Source: Acanthamoeba castellanii str. Neff (taxonomy: Eukaryota > Discosea > Longamoebia > Acanthamoebidae). Taken from it: 46,939 bases of DNA. The notes under the pieces were generated by a model. The model was given only the letters and a program-made list of their open reading frames with translations, was not told the origin of the DNA and made no database searches. Within the stretch, counting starts at the first letter, position 1; each line of letters starts with the position of its first letter. Below are positions 12,601 to 22,326 of the stretch, piece by piece. A program made the position numbers and the translations under genes. The stretch spans positions 257,381 through 304,319 of the forward strand of contig NW_004457596.1 in NCBI RefSeq assembly GCF_000313135.1. Reading direction: 5' to 3'.

Positions 12601-13980
12601 CCGCAACGAGGCCAAGCGGGCCGCCGCGCAGCAGCAGTCCGATGCCGAACAGCTGCAGTTCGAGGAGAGCGACGAGAACGCCGTCGACGAAGTCCACCTG
12701 CACGCCCGCGAGCTGCAGTATGACCAAGTCGCGACCCCCGGCAACGGCGGCACCGACCACCACGCGCATACGGACAGCGTCGGTGGTGATGGTGTCGGTA
12801 GTGATGCCTCTGGCCAGAAGATGCGCTCGGCGCCGAAGGCACACAGCGAGGAGAACTCGACGGTGCTGGATGTCGACTGGGCCACGGTGGACGACAAGCG
12901 ACGGCGCATTGAGAACGGCGACGACGACGACAGCGATGGCGACGGTGAGCCTGGGCGAGATGACAGCCCGCGCGTCGATCCCGACGAACTGGCAACGACG
13001 CCAGCTGGCCAGCACACCGACACCGACACCGATACTGACAACGACAACGACAACGACAGCAATAACGACAATAACGAACAGAACGGAACGAACAAGGAGG
13101 ACGAAGAAAGTGCAACGCTGTCGCTCAAGTCGTTCCATCACTCCTTCTCGCTCGGTGTCGATGCCAAGATCAGCATGGCCTTCCATCTCGCCCGCGAAGC
13201 CAACCCCGACGCCTTCACCTCACGAGGTACTGTCTTGTGCGTGCGTGCGTGTGCGTGCGTGCGTGCGCAGTGTGTCGTGTGCGTGTCGTGTCGTGCGCAC
13301 GCGTGCTGAGGCTAACCGCCCGCTCTCTTTTCTTCCCTTTTCCCAGGCATGAACAAATTCAAGTATTTTACACAGGGTATCAACTCCATCCTCGAAGGCG
13401 GCTGCAAGAACCTCTCGCAGGGCATCGAGTTCATCGCGATCGATGACAACGTCATCCACGGTGACGAGCTGCCGTCCTCGATCGAGTCCATCGTCTTCTC
13501 CAACATTCCCGCCTACGCTGGTACGTCGTTCAATCCGTCGCACACACCATGATCATCATCATCTCTAAACGTAAATCAATCAATGCGCAGACGGTACGGA
13601 CCTGTGGGGCAGCGCGAAGCCGTTTGAGAACATGAAGCCGCAGAAGGTCGACGACAAGATCATCGAGGTCGTCGCTCACAAGGGCTCCATCCACCTCATC
13701 CAGATCAAAGCCGGTACGCTTGCAACCACCGGCACACACACACACACGCTCACCATCGTGTCGTTCATTCGTGCATGCAGGCGTGTCCAAGTCGATATCG
13801 CTGGGGCAGGGGCAGAAGGTGAGGCTGCAGACGAAGGCCATCCTGCCGATGCAGCTCGACGGCGAGCCATGGCTGCAGGGACCGGCGCTGATAGAAATAG
13901 AGCATTTCTCCCAGGTCAAGATGCTGGTGCCCGTCAAGAAGAAGCAACGCCTCACCTCCGAGGGCAAGTGCGACCACTAG
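9612..13980 (+). CDS. Diacylglycerol kinase with two C1 domains and a long catalytic-region insert
   Basis: Converts diacylglycerol to phosphatidic acid at membranes. Eleven exons close in phase: 9612-10274, 10363-10482, 10700-10819, 10905-10979, 11073-11249, 11350-11494, 11604-11693, 11796-13226, 13347-13520, 13591-13713, 13781-13980, giving 1105 aa. Residues 1-220 are Ser-rich low complexity. Two C1 zinc fingers follow (about 233-285, from HEMHDRCFSSSVWCNVCKR; and 308-360). The catalytic domain begins near 395: NRMSGGQQG, ATP site CGGDGTVNWV, and PLGTGNDLCGF. About 360 residues of low complexity (roughly 545-905, ending in Asp/Thr/Asn repeats) separate it from the accessory domain, which resumes at SLGVDAKISMAFHLAREANP and runs to the stop. 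Layout resembles DGK type with C1-C1-kinase and no EF hands, ankyrin or RA domain seen. Confidence 0.93.
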
Positions 13981-14058
13981 TGGCTCCAGAGTCTTCGCAA
14001 AGCCAATACACGCCAAGTATTTATTACCATCGTTGGTTGTTGCGTGTGTCGTGGAAGG

Positions 14059-15274
14059 TCAACCGCCGCCACGAAGGCGGTCAATCTCGCGGCGGATGTT
14101 GCTGCGGGCTTTGGCTTCGCGCGCCTCCTTGAAGGCCTGCGTCCGGAAGAGGGAGGGCACCAGCAGGAAGCTCTCCAGCACCTGCGCCCTAAGGACGAAC
14201 AAGAAGAGTAAGCCAACAACGACGACGTAGCGGATGAGCAAAGCAAGCAAGAAAGGAGTGAACACGTGCCTGCCCGAGCGGTAGGCCTCGTCGGGGTAGT
14301 GTGCGTATTCGGTTCGGATGTGGCGCGCGTAGGTATCGTACTGGTCCTCGTCCTCCCCGAGAACGGCCAGGTCAAAGTCGAGAAAGTAGGCCTCGTCTTC
14401 ATCCCCGTGAATGTCGGCCGTCGTGTGCGTCTTGGTATCGATGATCCACTTGGCCACCGTCGTCTTCGCTTCGGCGCTCTGTTGTGTGTGTGTCGAGTGT
14501 GTCGTGTGTGTCGTGTGTGTCGAGTGTGTCGTGTGTGTAGTGCGTGTCGCGTCGAACAAGAGGCTTGAGGGGCACTAGCACAGGTGACGTGCAGTCGTAC
14601 CAAGCCGACCTCGTCGGCGTACTGCTCGAACATGAGAGCGCTCTGTTCTTCGTTGTCTTTGGCCTTGGCGTCGTAGACGACACTACATTTGTATCGCAGC
14701 TGTGTCAACAACGCGCACGCAAGCACCAGGCGCGAGACGAAGAAGAACAAGGTTGGCGTACGTACTCGTGGAAGAAGATGGCCAGCTCGACCAGGTTGCG
14801 TCGTTTCAGCGCCGACTCGTATGCCAAGCACAAGTCCAAGAGGGCGTTGACGTGTGTGAAGCAATGGTAGGGCCGGCTCGCTCCGGGTCCGGTCTCGCCG
14901 AACCCGTAGTGCTGGACCAGCACCTGCCACCACCTCTCCTCAACCTGCTCGACCACCTCCCACACCACCTCGGGCCGTTGAGTTCGCTACACGCAAACGA
15001 ACCCCAACAAGGAAGATGAACAAGAAGAGATCGTGCACCTCCTTTCTTGTCCACAGCGAGGTCGAGCCTCTGCTGCAGGTGGTGCCACGCCTCGCGCAGC
15101 CTTTGCTCCATCTCTGCACTGAAAAAATAGATATTTATTTATTTATTTATTTTATTAAGTATCTTTATTTGAATTTGTCGTGCGAAGTTTACGCCAGTTT
15201 TACTGACCTGCACATCGTCTGCCATCTGGCGTGACTTGACTGCCGCGTCCCATCGCGCGATTGCTCGCTTCCAT
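14059..15274 (-). CDS. HD-superfamily metal-dependent phosphohydrolase (COG4339-like)
   Basis: Predicted metal-dependent phosphohydrolase; the substrate of this group is not established. Minus-strand exons: 15274-15208, 15113 to about 15025, about 15000-14766, 14682-14601, 14478-14266, 14181-14059. The second intron's ends are not settled. Visible motifs: YHCFTHVNALLDLCLAYES (first metal His), LVELAIFFHDVVYDAKAKDN (the HD pair; the Asp codon is split by the 14683-14765 intron, and unspliced sequence would read HE), NEEQSALMF, and later DTKTH, FLDFDLAVLGED and IRTEYAHYPDEAY, all as in this family. Length is about 230 aa. The gene is convergent with the diacylglycerol kinase gene (78 bp apart) and divergent from the RUN-FYVE gene (135 bp), so it may share a bidirectional promoter with the latter. 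Confidence 0.82.
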
Positions 15275-15409
15275 CTTCTCTGATCTCCGATTCGATTCGC
15301 ATACACATCCCCGTACTCGCCCAGCTCAGATCCGTTGTTGACGGCTTTTCTAGGATTAATTGATCAATGATTGATTGCGTTCTTTATCTATTAGCTTTGT
15401 TCGAACATC

Positions 15410-18400
15410 ATGTTGCACAGCAGCTTCGTGGCGTCTTCTCCAAAGAAGAAACCAAAAGGGTTGGTTGGGTCTCACGTTTTTATAATCGAATTAATCTCAC
15501 ATCTCGTCAAATCCCACCCACCAGAGAGATGCTGCCGCACCGAGCACCTTCAGTCGTCCCAACCTCGCTGGACTTCTCGGGTACAGCCGCCCCCCTGCAC
15601 ACCACATGCGTTGTTGTAGCGTCATCTTCTTGTGCACGCCGGCCAAGGCATACCTATGTGCTGAGCTGACGTGTTGCATACTGCCGCGTGTGCGTGTGCG
15701 GCGGTGCGCGTGCGTGCGTGTAGACGGGTCGTATCTGGCGGCGCTGCTGAAGCAGGTGGTGGCGGACTTGGGCAAATACAAGGACCGCGGCGCGATCACG
15801 GACGACACGCCGGAAGTGCACGGCCTGTGTTTCGTCTTGGAGAAGATATTCCTCCACGAGCTCAAGACAGGTGGGCAGCCGCTTCCGCTTCTTCTCCTTC
15901 TTCATCTGCTGCTATTCCTTCTCGCTTGGCAGCCAAGACACTCACGCCATCTCATCTCTCTCCAACTCCCGTACAGGGCCGCGAGGCAACATTTGGGAGT
16001 TCATTGAGCGACTGCAGGATTCATTGCCCGTACGCCCTTCTTGCTCAGCGCTCTCTGCGTTCAAAGCCTTTTCGTCGATTCGATCAACATATCGGTCTTC
16101 TTTTCTCGTGTTGTCTTCATTGCGATGCGCCTATCTACAGGGGAACCAAGCGGCGGGCATGCTGGACAAGCTGAGGAACTGGACACGCTCGAGCATTGGC
16201 CGAGGGCGGGCTTTTCTGAGGCTGTCTCTGAATCAACACGCCGTCGTCGAGTATCTGCAGGTACAACACACACACACACACACACACACAACACACATAT
16301 AACACACACACTACAACGTCGAGTGGGCAAATGGAGCGCTAATATTCGTGTTCGCACATTTCGTTGTCAGGCGTTGGTGTGGAACACGGGTCTCCTTCGG
16401 GCGTTCTACACGCAGGGCGCCTTCTTCAGGAACGAGCATCTGGTTACGGAGATGATGGAACAGCTCGAGCTCGTCCTGCCCCTCCAATTTTCGCTCACCA
16501 TGCACTTTGCCGAGATTGACAGGGTTCGTTTACTCTTAATCACATTTATTAAATAGTAATATTAATATTACTATTTATAAATATATTTATAAATATTTGT
16601 AATAAAAATATAAATATATATTGTCGCAGCTAGCTGGTACTAACTTGGGCAGCACTTCACCTCACGCTTCGCATTTCTTCTGCAGGAAGACTACTGGAAC
16701 GCGCACAGGAGGGAGATTGAGGACCTGCACATTCGCGTCATCAGCGGAAGAGAAAGTACGTCCGCCCGATCGCCAGCCTGTTTAGATATAATTGGTGCGG
16801 TCGTCGCGTTGGCCTTGACTAATCTTCTTCTTCTTCTTCCATCAGGTGAATTCAAATTTGGCCTGCTGTCGGTGGAGGGCGATGAACGAAGGCGACGTGA
16901 GCAGGTGCGAAAGCGGACCGGCAGTCTCACGCGCGATAACGGCAACGGGACCGACCCGCGTCTGGACATGTGGGAGAACAGCGAGGCCGAGCGAACCGGC
17001 AGCAGTGGCAGTACGGCGACCACCACGCGAAGGGGCTCGCTGACCCCGGCGTCGACCACGCCGCCGCCGGTCGCCATCGCCCCAACACCGACCACGGCGC
17101 CAGAGAAGGAGATCGAGAGAAACGCAGAGGCGGCGGGCCGCGTCGGAGCTAAAGAGAAAGCGATGCGGGAAGAGAACGAAGCGAAGAAAAAGAAAGAAGC
17201 GGAGGAGGAAGAAGAACGAAAGCGACGACAGGAAGAGGCGGAAAAGCGAGAGGAGAAGGAGAGGCGGACGAAGGAGGAGGCGGAACGACAGCGACTCGAG
17301 GACGAGGAGAGGACCGTGTTGGAGGAGGCCAAGCGGCTGGAGGAGGAGCTGGCCTGGCGAAGGAAGCAGCGCGAGATGGCGCGAAAGAAGGCCAGAGGCA
17401 GCGAGCGGAGGCAGAGGCAGCGAGAGCAGGCGCAAGCGCAGGCGGACGAGAAGGCAGCCGAAAAAGCGAAAGCGACGGAACAAAAGGCTGAAGACGAAGA
17501 GCGAAAGGGGGAGGAGAAGACCGCCGCAGCGGCCCAGCTGGCCGAGAGCGTAGGCAACCACCGAGACGTCGGCAAAACCAAGAACGAAGGCGACGAAAGC
17601 GAAAGCGAAAGCGATAACAGCGACAAGACGAAGGACCGGGAAGGGTCGATCGAGATCCGAGTCACCGGGGTGGCCGAGGCCCGGGTCCTGGGGACAGAGA
17701 GCAGCGGCAGCGGCAGCGGCGCGGAAGAGGAGGCGACGGCGCTCGACCGGAGCGGCGGCTCTACGGCGTCGGCCCTGCTCCAGGTGGAGAAGATGCTGCG
17801 CGAGCTGGAAGAGCGACGGCTCAAGCTCCTCCAGGAGGTGCCCAGCCCCAACACAACCGAGCACGCCTTCCCGCCTGCTCCGCAGCAGCTTCTCGGCAGC
17901 AGCGACCCCGACGCGGCCAAGAGCGGCGGCGGGGCCGAGGAGCCGGTGGTCATCGACTCGCTCCTGCGGGACTTGAATCTGACCGAGCTCGACAGCCTCG
18001 AGGAGGTCCTCAATTTCTGCGAGGAGCTCGACGACGACGACGGTCGCAACGGCAGCGACCGGCCGAACAAGAAGAACCCGACGTCGGCGGCGATGGCGAT
18101 GACAGGGCGGCGTACGACGCTCGACGTGGCGGCGCCCGAAGCGACGACAATGATGAGCAAGAGCTACCACGAGCGGGCGCAGCATCTCGATGAGGTGCTC
18201 CGCTTCTGCGACGAGCTAGACGAGGCGCTGGTCGGGGTCGAGTTCGAACACACGCAGGAGCAGCGCCTGCGCAAGCTCGCCGCCGCCGGCAAGTCCACCG
18301 ACAGGCTCCTCTCGTCGTCGCCCGGCCTGCCCTTCCTGGCCTCGTCGTCGTTCAAGCGCGAGGGCGTCTGGGCCAGCATGCACCCGTCGGCGGCCGACGA

Positions 18401-19895
18401 TGGCGACGACAACGACGGCCACCACCACCCGCGGCGCCAGCTGCTCGGCGCTGCGGCTCCGGCGCTGTCGGTCACGCCCGGAAAGCTGGACTACCTCAAG
18501 TCGAAGCTCAGCTCGTCGCCCAAGAAGGAGATGCTGCTCTTCCACCTCCAGCAGAAGCGGGCCGAGCGCGAGCTGCGGGCGGGCGGGGCGATGCACCTGG
18601 CCCAGGCCCACCAAGCGGCCAAGCCGCAGCAGCCGCCCGCGGAGCCGTTCGCGATCGAGAAGGAGAGCCCCGCGAAGAACTTCTCGCGGGGCCGCACCGG
18701 CAGCCTCCTGTCGCAGAACCTCGAGGCCAGCTTGGCCACCGCCTCGTCCAGCAGCGAGAGGTGCCCACGCCTCACCTCCTGATTCACCCAATCTGGCGCC
18801 TCACAATCTCTTTGCCGTCGTGTGTCGTGTGTGTCGTGTCGTGTGTGTCGTGCGGTGTGCCGTGTGTGTGTCGTGTTATCGGGTAGTGCGAGCAATGGCA
18901 AAGGTGGAGGGCTTAGTAAGAGTACGCCAAGTACGCCGATCAGGAGGGGCGGCGGCGGCGGCGTGGCGGAGGTGGTGGTGAAGCCGGCGCTCGGCCCGCA
19001 CAAGAACTTCCGCAACAGCTACTACTCGTCGCTCAAGCTCCACTCGCCCTCGCTCCCCTCGCCCTCCGACATGGCGGCGGTCCAGGCCCGCAACTCGGAG
19101 CTGCGACGCGTGCGCAGCATCGAGCGCGAGCAGCAGCGTCAGCAGCAGCGACAGGCTGGCCTGCGAGGCGCGCCAGCGTCAGCGTCGGTGGGCGGCGCGC
19201 GCGAGCGCACCGAGCTGCCGCCGCGCAGGCAGCTCGATTTTGAACGCGACCCCGCGCTGACTGCCAGCGGGCGCAGTGTGACGATCGGCGCCCTCGGTTC
19301 GGCGGCCAACAAGAAGAGCGCGGTTGTGCGGAAGGCGCCGGCGGCAGCGGTCGCCGCCGAAGTGTCCACGCGCAACAGCGGCGGCAAGCGGTTGAGCGCG
19401 GGCAGTGGCGGCAGTGAGGCCGGTGCGGTGGATGCGCCTACCAAGGCCAAGCTTCAGCGACCGATATGGGTACGTCACACGCGCCACCGCACACGCACTC
19501 GCACACGCGCCACCGCACACGCACCACTGCACACGCACCACTGCTTACGCGTGTGCGTATGGTCGCCAGGCTCGAGATTCGGAGCACACGAATTGTGGCC
19601 TCTGCGAAGCAACTTTTTCCCTCGTCGTGCGAAGGGTACCCCCCCCTCCACAGCACAGCCCCGCCGGGACCGGCGATTGTCTCTTGAGTGCTCTCGCTGA
19701 CGCTCGCCTTTGGGCTGTCATCAGCACCACTGCCGGGTGTGTGGGCAGATATTTTGCTACAAGTGCTGCGAGAAGACGACGGTGCCGGACTTGGAGTACG
19801 ACACCCCGGTCCCTGTGTGCCAGCTGTGCTACACCACCCTGCCTCCGGCTCCCTCCGGGCCATCGACCTCCACCACCCCGTCGTGTGACGAATAA
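15410..19895 (+). CDS. RUN-coiled-coil-FYVE protein (RUFY-like)
   Basis: Likely endosomal effector linking a small GTPase (RUN) to PI3P membranes (FYVE). Eleven exons in phase: 15410-15459, 15525-15580, 15724-15870, 15977-16029, 16141-16260, 16371-16523, 16686-16755, 16846-18760, 18887-19469, 19570-19635, 19725-19895; 1127 aa. The RUN domain lies at about 35-215, with VHGLCFVLEKIFLHELKT and ALVWNTGLLRAFYTQGAFF. A charged Glu/Lys/Arg helix follows (about 320-470), then a Ser/Pro/Asp-rich region. The FYVE finger is at the end (about 1045-1110): WARDSEHTNCGLCEATF, then RRHHCRVCGQIFCYKC (PI3P-binding basic motif complete only after splicing) and CQLCY. Exon 8 is 1.9 kb, an exception to the small exons around it. 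Two similar acidic motifs, EEVLNFCEELD and DEVLRFCDELD, lie about 65 residues apart. Confidence 0.9.
16550..16577. repeat. Perfect 28-bp palindrome in an A/T-rich intron
   Basis: Intron 6 of the RUN-FYVE gene (16524-16685) holds a perfect inverted repeat of two 14-bp arms with no loop, centred at 16563/16564. More A/T-rich inverted sequence follows to 16620. It could form a cruciform or RNA hairpin; no function is shown. Confidence 0.85.
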
Positions 19896-20210
19896 ATACA
19901 AAATTCGATGGAAACACACTTCGACGCGGAGTTACGTACAAGCTGCGAGCAGCACTCGATCTTGGACCACTGGTCCAGGACGTCGCTGAAGGTGTCGAAA
20001 AACAAAAGTTGGGAGTCAGGGAGAAGGGAGGGAAAACAGTGAATCTTGGGTCTCCCAGGTGGGGTGAACAGCCAAGTGAAAAGCAACACCAAAGCAAGCG
20101 AGAACTGCGGCTGTTCGTGGCGGTGGTTGGGTATTTAATAAGCTACATTGAACCAGTGAAGCAAAACAACTCCAGACGCACAGCAACCACCACCACAACC
20201 CCAACCACAG
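19896..20210. other. RUN-FYVE 3'UTR and promoter plus 5'UTR exon of microprotein gene 1
   Basis: After the RUN-FYVE stop this stretch holds a TATA-like TATTTAATAAG near 20130 and a CA-rich untranslated exon ending CCAACCACAG at 20210. On the minus strand about 19950-20010 there is a short protein-like frame (FFDTFSDVLDQWSKIECC) followed by a good GTACGT donor; it connects to nothing I can find and may be a relic. Confidence 0.45.
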
Positions 20211-20287
20211 GTGCATACTTGCAAGCTTTGCTTTCTACCTTTTGCACCTACCTGACGGTTTGACTGGGCGCGAGCAGGAACGACAAC

Positions 20288-20380
20288 ATGTTGAAGAAGG
20301 TCTTCATCGCGATCGCCGGCGTGCTCACCCTCAAGCACTTCAGGGAGAAGAGACGGGCCAGGAGGGCTGTCGCCTACTAA
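20288..20380 (+). CDS. 30-residue basic membrane-anchor-like microprotein, copy 1
   Basis: Tiny protein of unknown function. It begins MLKKVFIAIAGVLTLKHF: a short basic start, one hydrophobic helix of about 12 residues, then a strongly basic tail with REKRRARR and AVAY at the end. It suits a single-pass or tail-inserted membrane peptide. A 67-bp intron (20211-20277) precedes it in the 5'UTR; the coding exon starts GAACGACAAC just before the ATG. A second copy at 28985-29077 on the opposite strand matches at 89 of 93 coding bases, with two synonymous and two conservative changes (F6L, K21R), and shares the intron position and the bases after the stop. Conservation of frame, length and both flanks argues that it is translated. 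No known family is recognised. Confidence 0.72.
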   Translation: MLKKVFIAIAGVLTLKHFREKRRARRAVAY

Positions 20381-20534
20381 GTCCAGAGCGACCTGCCCGT
20401 GGGTAGAGACCTACTCGTTTGGCTCGTAACAACAATAAACAACCACCATCATCATTTACAAGTAATACTCTACACGCACACGCTCTCTCTTTCTCGTGCG
20501 CTGAGGAGAACAGGCTGGTCTTCACTGCAGGTCT

Positions 20535-20988
20535 TTAGATGGCCTCGCCCTCCTCGTCGTCGTCGTCGTCGTCGTCCTCGGTGGTGTCGCCGGCGAGAGG
20601 AGCGTTCTGGGTCGGCGAGTGAGAAGGCGACGACAAGCCCTCCCTCGTACCTACGTGCGGGGCGGTGGCCGAGGGCAAGACACTCCTCACGTTGATCCCT
20701 TCCAGCGCCCGCGCCAGCACTAACGCTCCGTTGTTCCACACCTGCACACACACACACACCACAGGAAAGAACAACCACCGTCAGTTAGCCAACGCTGCGC
20801 GCAAGTGTGTGAGTGGAGAGGTGAGGGGAACACACCTCGACACTCGCTGTCCCGTGCTTGTCGATGGCCAAGCCCTCGCCATGCTTCTTGCCGTGGTACC
20901 ACTTCCCCATGAATGTCGACCCGTTGGAGTTCCTTAGCTCGCCCTGTGCCACAAAAACACGAACGAGAGAGTGTGTGCGTGCGTGCGA

Positions 20989-21019
<31 letters not shown>

Positions 21020-22153
21020 CATCAGATCTCGTCCTTGACTTGACAGCCCTTTCAATGGTCAACGGCACGTCAACGAAAACCTCGTACCAGACCGTGCTGA
21101 GCGTTTTTGTAGTAGGACCCCCTGTACAACCGACCGTCCGTGTACGTGCGCACACCCTGACCATGCCTGCTCTCGAGAAGGGAGAAGGGGAAGAACTGAT
21201 CAGAGAGAGAGAGAGAGAGCGAGAAAGAGTTGAAGAGTGCAGCGCCACTCGGTACCTGGAGTCGTGATACCAGTCCCCCTCGTAGGTCTCACCATTGTGA
21301 GCCCAGAACATGCGACCGTGCCCGTGCTTCCTCCCCTGCTTGAAGCCGCCCTGTCGTTCGAAGTAGAAGAGAACCAAATTCACTTAAGTAGTGAGTCGTG
21401 CGTGTGCGTGTGCGTGTGCGTGTGCGTTGCGTGCGTGCGTGCGTGCGTGCGTGCAAGGTACCTTGTACTCGCTTCCGTCGGGCCACTTCATGGTGCCTGT
21501 GCCTTCCTGCAGCTCCTCGCGGTAGTCGCCCTCGTAGATGCGGCCATCGGCGTACACGCGTCGACCCCAGCCGTGTCGCTTGCCCTCCTTGAACAGGCCC
21601 GAGTACACCCCGCCATCGGCGAACGTGTGCACCCCCTTGCCCTCTCGCTGTTTGTAAAGACCCTCACGACGTTAATGAGCGCACACGACACACACGGCAC
21701 ACACGACACACACGACTCGACGCGTACGAGTCCGTTCTTGAAGTCGCCCTTGTAGAGGGACCCGTCCTCCCATTGCATGACGCCGGTGCCTTCGATGACG
21801 TTGTCGCGCCACTGGCCAGCGTACTTGCGGCCATCGGGCCACGCGATGCTGCCCGTCCCATGAAACTTGTTGTGCTCGTTGAGTTGCCCTACGTAGGTTG
21901 CGGCCTGGGGGTGAGTTGGCGGTGCCGCCTCGTCGAAATCATCATCTGCACGATCGTGTTGGTGTTGATTGCTGCGTTGTGTTGTTTGAGAGTAATGCAG
22001 ATTCTGGGGAGATCCTTGCAACGAAGATGAAGTTGCGGTCGAGTCGGATGATTTGCAGATGCTGAGGCTTTGGAAGGCTGCTACTTCGTCTTGGGCTGAG
22101 GATTGGCAAGGAGAAGAGGGAGAGGGTGGGCTAGACGAAGCTGGCGATTGCAT
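20535..22153 (-). CDS. MORN-repeat protein
   Basis: Scaffold-type protein; MORN repeats bind membranes or other proteins, and in some proteins act with phosphoinositide enzymes. Six minus-strand exons in phase: 22153-21728, 21647-21462, 21350-21256, 21166-21088, 20943-20836, 20741-20535; 366 aa. The first 105 residues are Ser/Gln-rich low complexity. Nine consecutive MORN units follow from residue about 107 (first units YVGQLNEHNKFHGTG, YAGQWRDNVIEGTG, YKGDFKNGLREGKG) to about 310. The tail is Ser/Pro-rich and ends in an acidic run of Asp/Glu encoded by a CGT/CTC-type triplet repeat (20550-20585). No kinase, SET or other catalytic domain is present. The start ATG at 22153 is the first in frame before the Ser-rich segment; an upstream ATG exists but would add a hydrophobic, poorly coding stretch. 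Confidence 0.9.
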
Positions 22154-22326
22154 AGCCCAGCACGCAAGCAATCTCGATCTCTCTTGTTTGAATCTAAATT
22201 GATTTGAAATCCAAAAAGTAGTGGTTCTGCGAAATAGTTCGTGCTGTCCTGTCATTGGCGGACCAAGTCCACCAATCACGTCTGACCACCGATTCCACAA
22301 TAATAGCAAAAAAAAATACATAATGG

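Noticed and set aside
11920..13352. Long open frames on both strands over the DGK insert
   Set aside because: Stop-poor GC-rich low-complexity DNA; only one frame links to kinase motifs through proper splice sites.
16691..18160. 489-residue minus-strand open frame
   Set aside because: Antisense shadow of the large RUN-FYVE exon; Ser/Arg-rich composition comes from GC-rich Glu/Lys codons on the real strand.
22154..22321. N-terminal extension of the MORN protein from an upstream ATG
   Set aside because: The added sequence is hydrophobic and A/T-rich with no coding character; the ATG at 22153 starts the Ser-rich segment cleanly.
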